From an uncultured Acidimicrobiales bacterium (lineage in GTDB: Bacteria > Actinomycetota > Acidimicrobiia > Acidimicrobiales > SZUA-35): a stretch of DNA of 41,542 bases. The notes under the pieces were generated by a model, which had not been told where the DNA came from, ran no database searches, and saw only the letters and a list, made by a program, of their open reading frames with translations. Both the position numbers and the translations under genes were made by a program. Shown here piece after piece: positions 8,575-16,221 of this stretch (positions within the stretch are counted from its first letter, which is position 1; the number at the start of each line of letters is the position of its first letter). The stretch covers positions 1-41,542 of the forward strand of contig CALJMD010000073.1 of assembly GCA_937981915.1 (NCBI GenBank). Reading direction: 5' to 3'.

Positions 8575-9363
8575 GTGATCACAAACGAGGTCAAGAAGAA
8601 GTGGGCTGACGGAGGAACGACCGTCGGGCTGTGGATGTCGACCCCGGATTTCGCGGCGGCCGAGCAATTGACCACCGTCGGCTACGACTACCTCTGCCTG
8701 GATCTGCAGCACGGTCTGCTGGACTACTCTGCAGTTGTCTCGATGCTTCAGGCCATTCGAACCGAGTCAGTGCCGCTAGCTCGAGCCCCCTGGAACGAGC
8801 CTGGGATAATCGGCAAGTTGCTTGACGCCGGATGCATGGGGGTCGTGATTCCCATGGTCAACTCGGCTCAAGAGGCCGAGGCAGCGGTGCGAGCGTGTCG
8901 TTACGCACCGCAGGGTTCTCGAAGCTGGGGGCCGGCCCGCGCCGCCTCCGCGCTTGGCGGCGGGTACCACGCCGATGCCAACTCCCAGATCGCCTGCATC
9001 CCCATGATTGAGACCCGACAGGCTGTCGACCAACTAGAGCAGATTCTTGAAGTCGAGGGGATCGACGCGGTCTATGTCGGCCCGGCCGACCTGTCGATCA
9101 GTTACGGTTTGCCCCCGGCCACCGATCACCCGGACTCAGCGATCTACCAGGAAGCTTTGGCCAAGATCGTCGAGTTGTCGACTGCGAAGTCGATAGTTCC
9201 GGGAATCCACAGCACGCCGACTATGACGGCTAAACGGATCGAACAGGGATTCCGAATGGTGACGGCAACATCAAATCTCTTGGCCCAGGTGGCAGGAGCG
9301 AAAGAGGCGCTGTCGCAAGCCCGCGGTGAAGGCCAAGCCGATTCCGACGGGTCGATGTACTAG
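8575..9363 (+). CDS. HpcH/HpaI family class II aldolase
   Basis: 262 residues from a GTG at 8575, chosen because GGAGG lies 6 nt upstream. The metal-dependent pyruvate aldolase fold is shown by CLDLQHGLLDY (His46), PLARAPWNEP (Arg70), the metal ligands Glu146 (IPMIE) and Asp172 (VGPADLSISYG), and IPMVNSAQEAEAAV. Family members cleave 2-keto-4-hydroxy acids such as 4-hydroxy-2-oxo-heptanedioate to pyruvate plus an aldehyde. No aromatic-degradation genes are nearby, so the substrate is open. It ends only 10 bp from the convergent ung gene with no clear terminator. Confidence 0.88.
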   Translation: MITNEVKKKWADGGTTVGLWMSTPDFAAAEQLTTVGYDYLCLDLQHGLLDYSAVVSMLQAIRTESVPLARAPWNEPGIIGKLLDAGCMGVVIPMVNSAQEAEAAVRACRYAPQGSRSWGPARAASALGGGYHADANSQIACIPMIETRQAVDQLEQILEVEGIDAVYVGPADLSISYGLPPATDHPDSAIYQEALAKIVELSTAKSIVPGIHSTPTMTAKRIEQGFRMVTATSNLLAQVAGAKEALSQARGEGQADSDGSMY

Positions 9364-9373
9364 TTTCGGCGTA

Positions 9374-10120
9374 CTAAGAGCTCTCAGGTTCAGGGTCGAC
9401 TTCAAGTTCAGCGCCGACTTCGGGTTCGGGGGCGGATTCGTCGGATGTTGCCGATGGCTGGTCGAGGCGCCAATCGATCGGTGTTCTCCCGGCTTCTTCC
9501 AACAGGTGGTTGACCTGCGAGAACGGCCGTGAGCCCATGAAACCTCTGTGGGCTGATAGCGGCGAAGGGTGCGGTGACTCGACGACGCCATGACGCGAGA
9601 GATCGATCATCTGTTTCTTGCGGCGAGCAGCCGAACCCCACAAGACGAACACCACACGGTCGGTCTTTTGGGAGACGGCTTCGATGATGCGGTCGGTGAA
9701 CTGCTCCCAGCCTTTCCCCTGATGCGAGGCCGCCTGACGGGCCCGCACGGTAAGCGTGGTGTTGAGCAACAAGACACCCTGTTCTGCCCAGGGGAGAAGC
9801 GAGCCGGTTTGAGGACGAGGGATTCCCAGGTCGGACTCCAGCTCAGTGAAAATGTTCTTCAGCGACGGTGGTGGGGGTACGCCGGGCCGGACCGAAAAAC
9901 AGAGTCCGTGAGCCTGGCCGGGGCCGTGATAGGGGTCCTGGCCGAGGACGACAGCCTTGACCGATTCGAACGACGTGTGATGCAAAGCGGCAAACACCTC
10001 GTCGTGGGGCGGGAAGACCTGATGTCTGGTTCGCTCGTCGTGAACAAACTTGGTGAGTTCGTGCCAGTAGGCCTGGTCAAACTCGGAGCGCAGTAGCGGG
10101 TTCCAGTCCGTCTTGGCCAT
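9374..10120 (-). CDS. ung: Uracil-DNA glycosylase, family 1
   Basis: Removes uracil from DNA as the first step of base-excision repair. 248 residues from the ATG at 10120. The water-activating motif GQDPYHGPGQAHGLCFSV is at 60-77 (Asp62), followed by PPPPSLKNIF and VLLLNTTLTVR, and the leucine-loop motif HPSPLSAHRGFMGSRPFS near the C-terminus. The last 25 or so residues are an acidic Pro/Glu tail (EPEVGAELEVDPEPESS) not typical of the family; it may be unstructured. The extension is in frame and has no stop, so it is real coding sequence. Confidence 0.95.
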   Translation of the reverse strand: MAKTDWNPLLRSEFDQAYWHELTKFVHDERTRHQVFPPHDEVFAALHHTSFESVKAVVLGQDPYHGPGQAHGLCFSVRPGVPPPPSLKNIFTELESDLGIPRPQTGSLLPWAEQGVLLLNTTLTVRARQAASHQGKGWEQFTDRIIEAVSQKTDRVVFVLWGSAARRKKQMIDLSRHGVVESPHPSPLSAHRGFMGSRPFSQVNHLLEEAGRTPIDWRLDQPSATSDESAPEPEVGAELEVDPEPESS

Positions 10121-10509
10121 GGCAGAACCCTATCCCTGCTGATGAGGCATCTCAGATTTCGGAAAGAATCGGCCACAATTTTCACAACCTGCCGACTTTT
10201 TCAAAACTATGAGCCCCGTTGGTGGCGAGAAATCCTACGCTCATAGGTGTCGGCTTGCATGATGACGTGGCCCCGAATGCCCTGGTCTCCATCACCACAC
10301 GGTGAGTGGTCGCCGTCGGCGGGACTGATCAGCTGCGTTCGGTCGTCCGAAGTGCTGATTCCCACATGCAACCCACACCGATCATGTGGTGCTCGATCGT
10401 GTATCGCCCAGCGAAATCCGTGATGACAGACTTGACAAGCAAGACCCCCACCATGGCCCCTGACGGCCTTCATTCCAGTGTTTCGCTGCTCCGTGGAGTC
10501 GAGTCTTTT
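10121..10509. other. 389-bp intergenic/leader region with an inverted repeat
   Basis: Lies between the divergent ung and GH3 genes. It contains a perfect 8-bp inverted repeat, CTATGAGC at 10207-10214 and GCTCATAG at 10239-10246, and a TTGACA at 10432-10437 without a convincing -10. Part of this stretch (10306-10509) is open in the GH3 frame and could encode an N-terminal extension, but it contains no protein-like sequence before the lipoprotein signal. No riboswitch was recognised. Confidence 0.4.
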
Positions 10510-11799
10510 GTGGTTCGGCCGCGAGGTACCAAGATCGCGCTGCTGGTCGTCTTTGCGCTGCTCACCGCCGCCTGCTCGGGAGCCTCTGACTTGCTGGACG
10601 ATGTGGCAGGCTCTAATCAGGGCACTGATGGTTCTGAGCAGGGCGTCGAGGCAACCGCAACAACAACGACGACGGAGCCGCAGCTGATCGCAGTGTCGGC
10701 AGGGGCAACCGACCGAGAGGCGGCCGCCGAGGAGCAAATCCAGTCGATCGTCTCAGCGATGACAGTCGAACAGAAAATCGGGCAGCTTCTAATGCCGGTG
10801 TTGTTCGGAACCTCCGGCGTGGCGGACTCCGGCCCCACGGCTCGACAAAACGCTCGTTTCGCCGGTGTTGAGGACTCGGTCGACATTATTCGTCAGTACC
10901 ACTTGGGTGGGGTGCTGTATCAAGAGAACAATGTCGAGTCAGCTGAGCAGCTCCGCCTGCTGTCTAAAGAGCTTCAAGACGCTGAGGCTTCCGACGGCGA
11001 CCTTGGACTGCTGATCGCAGTAGACCAAGAAGGTGGCAAGGTCAGTCGCGTGACCGACCAAGTGTCGGCCTATCCGTCCCCTTCGGCGCTATCCGGTGAC
11101 GTCGATGCCGTTCGAGAAGCCGCGTATGTCACCGGCCAACAGGTGCAGCAGCAGGGCATCAACGTTGTCCTCGCCCCAGTGGCGGACGTTCTGCTTCCCG
11201 GTGGCGAGGGTTTCCTTGATCAGCGGTCCTACGGCGACGATCCGCAGTTGGTTGCTGACATGGTCGGCGCCTCAATAACCGGGTTGCAGCGGGCCGGCGT
11301 GGCGGCTGCCGCTAAGCACTGGCCGGGTCACGGTGGCACGGTAGACGACAGCCACGAAGGACTGCCGTCCATCAGCGTGAGCCGAGAGGATTGGGAACGC
11401 CGAGACCGTGTCCCATTCGATGCCGCTATCGATCAGGGTGTGGAAATTATCATGGTCGGCCACTTGGTTATGCCAAATCTCGACAGTTCCGGCGAGCCGG
11501 CCACGGTCTCGCCGGTACTCATCCAGGATCTGTTGCGAGGCGAGCTGGGTTTCGATGGCGTAGTGATGACCGACGCACTCAACATGGGCGGTGTCAACGC
11601 CTTTGAGGCCGGAGAGTTGGCGGTTGGCGCCATCAACGCCGGGGCCGACGTGCTCCTACAGCCAGCCGATTTGGTGTCGTCCGTTGAAGCACTGCAGGCA
11701 GCAGTAGCTTCCGGTGACCTTTCCACCGAACGCCTCGACGCGTCGGTCGTGCGGGTGCTCAGGCTCAAACAACGACTTGGGGTTCTGGCAGCGCCGTAG
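10510..11799 (+). CDS. Glycoside hydrolase family 3 lipoprotein (NagZ-like beta-N-acetylhexosaminidase)
   Basis: Predicted secreted, lipid-anchored GH3 enzyme. From the GTG at 10510 (GGAG 11 nt upstream) the protein begins with a basic n-region, a hydrophobic core and lipobox LTAAC; ATGs at 10423 or 10453 are alternative starts. After a Ser/Thr/Gln-rich linker come MTVEQKIGQLLMP, VDQEGGKVSR, the catalytic acid/base loop AAKHWPGHGGTVDDSHEGLP (Asp/His dyad of NagZ type) and the nucleophile segment VVMTDALNMGG. NagZ-type enzymes release GlcNAc from muropeptides; anchoring outside the membrane suggests cell-wall turnover, as in Gram-positive NagZ. It stands alone as a transcription unit. Confidence 0.9.
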   Translation: MVRPRGTKIALLVVFALLTAACSGASDLLDDVAGSNQGTDGSEQGVEATATTTTTEPQLIAVSAGATDREAAAEEQIQSIVSAMTVEQKIGQLLMPVLFGTSGVADSGPTARQNARFAGVEDSVDIIRQYHLGGVLYQENNVESAEQLRLLSKELQDAEASDGDLGLLIAVDQEGGKVSRVTDQVSAYPSPSALSGDVDAVREAAYVTGQQVQQQGINVVLAPVADVLLPGGEGFLDQRSYGDDPQLVADMVGASITGLQRAGVAAAAKHWPGHGGTVDDSHEGLPSISVSREDWERRDRVPFDAAIDQGVEIIMVGHLVMPNLDSSGEPATVSPVLIQDLLRGELGFDGVVMTDALNMGGVNAFEAGELAVGAINAGADVLLQPADLVSSVEALQAAVASGDLSTERLDASVVRVLRLKQRLGVLAAP

Positions 11800-11833
11800 C
11801 CAGTGGCTACAGGATCGAACGCATTGCCGACGG

Positions 11834-12277
11834 CTAGCCGCCGGTCTCGTCTGGTTCGGAGCTTGGGCTGGGTGACGATGTCGTTGACTCGTCGGGCACC
11901 GACGTCGATTCGGCTGGAGATTCGGTGGTCGTCGTCGTGCTGGTTGACGTAGTAGTCGTGACCTGTGTTTGAGGTGACGTGCCGGGCTGAATCACAAGTT
12001 CAGCCTCGACGTCGCTTCGCTCGTCAATAGTGAGAATCGATGATGTTGTCGAGGTCGCACTGGATCCGACGACGATTGAGTCCTCGGTCTGTTCCGGGTC
12101 GATTGTCTCGGCCACTGGCGTCGTTATCTCGGAGCTAGCCGGATTGTTTTGCTGCCCGGCATCGGCGGCCCGGAACGCCAGTGGAATCGTTACTGCGAGC
12201 GCGGTAACCGACGACAGCGACAGGGCTAACCAAAAGCGGCCCCGGTTTCGTGCATCGGCTGGGCTTGAAAGATTCAT
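11834..12277 (-). CDS. Membrane-anchored Ser/Thr-rich protein, hypothetical
   Basis: 147 residues from the ATG at 12277; a start ten codons upstream is possible. Residues about 14-36 (RGRFWLALSLSSVTALAVTIPLAF) form one hydrophobic anchor or signal peptide after a basic Arg. The rest is low complexity: acidic in the middle, then Thr/Ser runs (TTTTSTSTTTTTESP) and a Pro/Ser/Glu tail, with no Cys and no recognisable fold. It is likely an extracellular stalk-like or glycosylated-linker protein, but function is unknown. Convergent to the GH3 gene, 34 bp apart. Confidence 0.6.
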   Translation of the reverse strand: MNLSSPADARNRGRFWLALSLSSVTALAVTIPLAFRAADAGQQNNPASSEITTPVAETIDPEQTEDSIVVGSSATSTTSSILTIDERSDVEAELVIQPGTSPQTQVTTTTSTSTTTTTESPAESTSVPDESTTSSPSPSSEPDETGG

Positions 12278-12392
12278 GGCGTCCGGAAGTAGGTGTTGGC
12301 GGCACAACTCGCCTGTCTATGTTTCTACCGGCAATCCAACTCGTCCCGTGGGCGGAAGGCGAAATATCCCAGGCCATTGGCGCTCGGCGGGT

Positions 12393-13571
12393 TTATTGAC
12401 CCGCCGTGAGCCAACCCCGGTAGATCTCACCGGCCTTCGCCAACTCCGATATGTCGATCCACTCCTGCGCCTTGTGAGCTTGGTCTATTGACCCGGGTCC
12501 AAACACCACGATGTCCGAAGGCAGGTGATCGTAGGCCACGGCGTTGGTTCCGTAGGCGGCCACGGCGCCGTCTTCGCTGCTCAGCGCAGCCAGCTCGGTC
12601 ACCAGAGAGGTGGCGGCGTCGCGGTAGAAGGCTTGGAACACCTTCCCGTAGGTCAATTCAATGTCAACGTCTTCGGGATGAGCCGCTTGGCGAATAAGTT
12701 CCTCCAGGTTGGGGACCATCGCTTGGGTGTCTTCACCGGGAGCGATTCGACGGTTTACCTGGATATCGCAGTGGTCGGGGATGATGTTGGGGGCGAGCCC
12801 TCCACTGACGGTGGTGACGGCCAATGTTCCGTTGCCGACCTCGGTCGCCGGGCTTTCAGCGGTCAACCGCTCCTGCTCTCCTTCCAGGGCGGTGATGACT
12901 CTCGCAGCGGCCACAATCGCGTTGCGTCCGAGTTCGGGTTTGGAGGAGTGCGCTGCTTCGCCGTGAACGGCGATTTTCAATCCCAGTCCTCCTTTGTGCC
13001 CGTAGACCGGGGCGCAAAGAGTCGGCTCGGCCACGATGATCTGATCAGGGTTGGCACGGCCTGAACCCAGCCATTCTTCCAGGCGGTATGCGCCGGCAAA
13101 GCCCCCGGCCTCTTCGCCGACGGTGCCGGCGAGGATGAGGTTCGGTGTCAAGCTGTGACCGTCTTCGGACAACGAAGCCAAGACGTCGAGGACGACTGCG
13201 AATGTGGCTTTGGTGTCGACGCTGCCTCGCCCCCAGACGCGCCCGTCTTCGTGGCGACCGTCGAATGGGGCATCGGTCATGTGTTCCACGCCGACGGTGT
13301 CCAGGTGAACATCGACTAGGACGGTTTTGTCGCTGGTGCCTTCAAAGTAGGCGTAGACGTTCGGCCTTCCGGGCTCGACGTCATCGACGGTGACGTCGGC
13401 ACCAAGTTGGCGGCTTCGGTCGGCCACCCAATTGGCAAGCTCTTCTTCTCCTCCGTCTCCCGACTTCGGGCCGGCTTGATCCGGATTGACGCTGTTGATC
13501 TGCACAAGTTCGCTGAGGAGCGACGCGCTCCGCAGGGTGGAGCCATCGGGAGAGCCGAAATCGTTTGCCAT
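12393..13571 (-). CDS. M20 family metallopeptidase/deacylase (ArgE/DapE/CPG2-like)
   Basis: 392 residues. The di-zinc site is complete: His89 and Asp91 in VDVHLDTVG, Asp119 in GRGSVDTKA, the catalytic and ligand Glu153-Glu154 in TVGEEAGG, Glu182 in AEPT, and a C-terminal His in GSIDQAHKAQEWI. The dimerisation insert carries KIAVHGEAAHSSKPELG. Family members hydrolyse N-acyl amino acids (acetylornithine, succinyl-diaminopimelate) or C-terminal Glu. No arginine or lysine synthesis genes are adjacent, so substrate is not assignable. Its start is 75 bp from the divergent cyclo-ligase gene, so they share a promoter region. Confidence 0.9.
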   Translation of the reverse strand: MANDFGSPDGSTLRSASLLSELVQINSVNPDQAGPKSGDGGEEELANWVADRSRQLGADVTVDDVEPGRPNVYAYFEGTSDKTVLVDVHLDTVGVEHMTDAPFDGRHEDGRVWGRGSVDTKATFAVVLDVLASLSEDGHSLTPNLILAGTVGEEAGGFAGAYRLEEWLGSGRANPDQIIVAEPTLCAPVYGHKGGLGLKIAVHGEAAHSSKPELGRNAIVAAARVITALEGEQERLTAESPATEVGNGTLAVTTVSGGLAPNIIPDHCDIQVNRRIAPGEDTQAMVPNLEELIRQAAHPEDVDIELTYGKVFQAFYRDAATSLVTELAALSSEDGAVAAYGTNAVAYDHLPSDIVVFGPGSIDQAHKAQEWIDISELAKAGEIYRGWLTAGQ

Positions 13572-13646
13572 GGATGTACGTTAGACGCTTGCGCGCCTGA
13601 CTCCCAGACGCGACGCCTGATGGTGCTACGACGAGAGGCGATAGAT

Positions 13647-14261
13647 ATGTCCGGTGACCTGAAGGCGGCCTGGCGGGCACGGCTGCGACCGGCTGAGGGG
13701 ACTCAGGTTGCGGGCGCCGTTAGTAGCGGGATATGCGGGCTTATCGCCGACCACCTGGCCCGCACCGTGGACGAAGGCAAATGGGTGGTCGTGTACGACG
13801 CGTTGCCCGAAGAGGTCGACCTCGGTGGGGTAGCTGCTCGCCACGCAACTCCGGAAACCCGGTTTGCTGTTACCCGGACCCCGGACTTGGGATACGAACT
13901 GTCGGTGCATCCGCTGGGGAGTCCGTTGGAACGTCATCGCTACGGCTACATGCAGCCCCGCTCGGACGCAGTTCGCATCGACGATGCGGACATCGGAGCG
14001 GTCCTGGTCCCTGCGATGGGATTTGATTGTCTCGGCAATCGGTTGGGCAGGGGAAAGGGGTACTACGACCGTTTCCTGCATCGACTGTTGCGAGTTGGCG
14101 TTCCAGGACTTCAATTCCTTGGAATTGCCGGAACGGCCATTGCCGAAGAGTTGCCGATCGACGACCACGACGTTGCTATGACACACGTCGTCTTGTCAAC
14201 CGGGGTCTGGCCGGTCCCGGTACCCCCGGAAGCCTTGGACGGCGTCACCCATTTGAGGTGA
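13647..14261 (+). CDS. 5-formyltetrahydrofolate cyclo-ligase family protein
   Basis: Converts 5-formyl-THF to 5,10-methenyl-THF with ATP, returning the inhibitory storage folate to one-carbon metabolism. 204 residues from the ATG at 13647, chosen because GAGAGG lies about 10 nt upstream; the open frame further left is not protein-like. The signature GFDCLGNRLGRGKGYYDRF covers 125-143 and VPAMGFD precedes it. The N-terminal R-rich ATP-binding segment (KAAWRARLR) is present. It ends 15 bp from the convergent peroxiredoxin gene. Confidence 0.9.
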   Translation: MSGDLKAAWRARLRPAEGTQVAGAVSSGICGLIADHLARTVDEGKWVVVYDALPEEVDLGGVAARHATPETRFAVTRTPDLGYELSVHPLGSPLERHRYGYMQPRSDAVRIDDADIGAVLVPAMGFDCLGNRLGRGKGYYDRFLHRLLRVGVPGLQFLGIAGTAIAEELPIDDHDVAMTHVVLSTGVWPVPVPPEALDGVTHLR

Positions 14262-14276
14262 CGCCGTAGCCGACGG

Positions 14277-14738
14277 TCAGCGTAGAGCAGCCTGCAGATC
14301 GGCAAAGACTTCGGCGCCGTGGCCTCCCGGATCGTCAACCTCGTACGTCTTTACAATGACGCTTTGAGGGTCAATCAGATAGCTGATGCGCTTAGGGAAA
14401 TCGGCGAACGCTTCATCTGGTCCGCGTTGAGCACCGTAGGCCGCCCCGATTGACCGATCGGTGTCGGAGAGCAGCGGAAACGATAATCCTCGGTCGCTGT
14501 GAAAGGCATTGTTTTCTTCCGGGGTGTCGAAGGAAATCCCGAGAATTCGGGCACCGGCGTCAGTGAACTGTTGGGCCTGGTCACGCAGGCCGTCTGCTTC
14601 CATCGTTCAACCGGGTGTGGCTGCTTTCGGGTACCACCAAAGCAGTACGTAGGATCCCCGGAGGTCGGACAGGGTTACCGTTTCACCGTTTTGGTCCGTG
14701 GCGGTGAAGTCAGGTGCTTCGGTTCCTGGTTCAAGCAT
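14277..14738 (-). CDS. Peroxiredoxin (PrxQ/BCP type) with selenocysteine encoded by in-frame TGA
   Basis: Thiol/selenol peroxidase reducing H2O2 and organic peroxides. The ATG at 14738 has AGGAGA about 9 nt upstream. The reading frame runs through TGA at 14607-14609 and then to 14277, giving 153 residues. The segment before TGA, LLWWYPKAATPG, and after it, T-M-E-A-D-GLRD, align exactly with the BCP active site YPKAxTPGCT, so TGA stands precisely at the peroxidatic Cys. Downstream sequence is fully family-like (ILGISFDTPEENNAF, FPLLSDTDRSIGAAYG, RISYLIDP). A bacterial-SECIS-like hairpin lies at 14574-14591. No other Cys is present, so this would be a one-Sec enzyme needing an external reductant. 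A nonsense mutation is the alternative, less likely given the hairpin and intact 3' frame. SelA/B/C/D genes are not in this window. Confidence 0.85.
14574..14591 (-). promoter_or_regulatory. Putative bacterial SECIS element
   Basis: On the minus strand a perfect 6-bp stem GGCCUG / CAGGCC encloses the 6-nt loop CGUGAC. The loop contains the GU expected for SelB recognition, and its G lies about 22 nt after the UGA, inside the spacing known for bacterial SECIS elements (roughly 16-37 nt). A short outer pairing GAA/UUC can form across a symmetric internal loop. It is embedded in the peroxiredoxin coding sequence. Confidence 0.75.
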
Positions 14739-14858
14739 CAAACGAGTTCTCCTGATTGAGGTCTGGCCGTGTCCTTGATCAAGTCCTTGATCAAGCCCCT
14801 TGAGCATAGGTCAGCGCTATCTGTGCCTGCGCTGCCGCGGGGCTTCTAAGATGGAGCT

Positions 14859-15149
14859 GTGACTTTTTTGACCTCTGAACGCCAGCTGTCTCCCGTCGCT
14901 TCCTCAACTGGGCCGTCCACGATCGTTGAAGAGATCGTCGACCCAAAGCTCGGGGATCCCATCTTGGACGATGGTGATCATGAGAAGTTCGCTCACTACG
15001 TCAAGAAAGACAAGATCGTGTCAAGCGCGGTGGAGGGGACTGCCGTCCGGGCGTTATGCGGCAAGAAGTGGGTGCCGAACCGGGATCCGAAGAAGTTTCC
15101 GGTGTGCCCTGAGTGCAAAGAGATCTACGAGTTCATCGGCAAGCGATGA
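14859..15149 (+). CDS. DUF3039 family protein
   Basis: 96 residues from a GTG. The conserved DUF3039 part runs from about residue 42: DDGDHEKFAHYVKKDKI, ALCGKKWVPNRDPKKFPVCPECKEIY. Three cysteines (ALCGK and CPEC) look like a small zinc-binding knuckle. The family is actinobacterial and has no assigned role. TAAGAT at 14845-14850 lies about 8 nt before the start, consistent with a leaderless transcript. It is divergent from the peroxiredoxin gene (120 bp between starts), and is followed 42 bp later by the nucleoside hydrolase gene. Confidence 0.85.
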   Translation: MTFLTSERQLSPVASSTGPSTIVEEIVDPKLGDPILDDGDHEKFAHYVKKDKIVSSAVEGTAVRALCGKKWVPNRDPKKFPVCPECKEIYEFIGKR

Positions 15150-15191
15150 ACTCTCGTGCCACGAGCGCGGTGACGGTTTGTCCGTGCACCG

Positions 15192-16203
15192 ATGACTGAT
15201 CTGTCCGACAAGTCGAGACCTCGTCTCATTGTCGATTGTGATCCCGGCCAGGACGATGCCGTGGCCCTGGTGGTGGCTGCGGCCTACGGTGATCTCGTCG
15301 GGATTACGACCGTAGGGGGCAACGCCCCTTTGGCCGATGTGACTCGTAATGCGTTGCTGACATGTCAGCTCTTCGGCCTCGATGTGCCGGTTTACGCCGG
15401 TGAGTCCCGTCCGCTGAAGGCAGAGCCACTTCACGCCCCCGAGATACACGGCACGAGCGGCTTCGACGGCCCGGCGCTCCCTGAATTAGCCAGGGAGGCT
15501 GAAGACGTTCACGCCGTCGACTATCTGATCGAAACGATTAGATCGGAAGAAGGCCTGTGGCTCGTGCCGATTGGCCCGGCCACCAACGTGGCCACCGCAC
15601 TGCGGAGGGCACCCGATCTTGCCGGTCGGCTTTCCGGGGTGAGCTACATGGGTGGCTCAGCTGGAGGTGGAAATCGAACAGCTGCCGCAGAGTTCAAACG
15701 CCATAGCGGACCCCGAGGCGCTTGCCGTCGTTGTCGGCTGCGGAGCCGAGGTCCGCATGTGCGGCCTCGATCTGACGTCTCAGCTCGCGGTTGACGACGA
15801 GTTGGTGAGTGATATCCGAGCCCTAACCGACTCTGAAACCGGGGAGCTTTTGAATCCCGGTGCTCAGGTGATTGCCGACTTGTTCTCCCACTACCTGGAT
15901 CGGGTCGAGGCGCTGGGCGGTCGTCGCCTCGGAGGGTTGCATGACCCGTGCGCGGTGTTGGCGGTTACCAATCCGGAGCTATTCGAGATGGAGGCGCGTC
16001 CGGTGGGAGTTGAGTTGCAAGGCGCCTTAACCCGGGGGATGACAGTGGTTGACACCAGGCGCAGACAGCTACCCGACGACACCGGCATCCCGTGGGACAG
16101 CGACGGAGTCTTTCATCGCGTCAATCACTGTGCACGGCTGGATGCTGGGAAGGCTCGAGGTTTGGTGGTCGATGCCCTGCACCAACTTGGGTCGACCTCG
16201 TGA
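15192..16203 (+). pseudogene. Nucleoside hydrolase (IunH family), interrupted by a one-base frameshift
   Basis: Hydrolyses the N-glycosidic bond of nucleosides to base plus ribose. The 5' frame (15192-15794) carries the Ca-binding DCDPGQDDAVAL and runs through MGGSAGGGNRTAAAEF, then loses homology at TTC-AAA-C (15693-15699). Skipping one A at 15696 restores AEFNAIADPEALAVVV and a clean frame to 16203, ending with the conserved HDP (LGGLHDPCAVL). The 3' part has no further stops or damage, so the lesion is recent, a sequencing or assembly error in an A-run, or less likely a +1 recoding site. The join is 19 bp before ribokinase, matching a ribonucleoside salvage operon. Confidence 0.85.
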
Positions 16204-16221
16204 CGTCGATCGTGAACAGCG

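Noticed and set aside
10306-10509. N-terminal extension of the GH3 lipoprotein
   Set aside because: The stretch has no ribosome-binding site near its ATGs and would place about 70 residues before the signal peptide.
10207-10737. Minus-strand frame opposite the GH3 start
   Set aside because: Cys/Arg/Gly-rich shadow overlapping the lipoprotein signal; no family features.
14277-14807. Two separate short genes split at the TGA of 14607-14609
   Set aside because: Both halves belong to one peroxiredoxin, in the same frame, with only the TGA at the active-site Cys and a SECIS-like hairpin after it.
15690-15700. Programmed +1 frameshift in the nucleoside hydrolase
   Set aside because: No known slippery context or stimulatory element is visible; a mutation or A-run error explains it more simply, though the test is listed.
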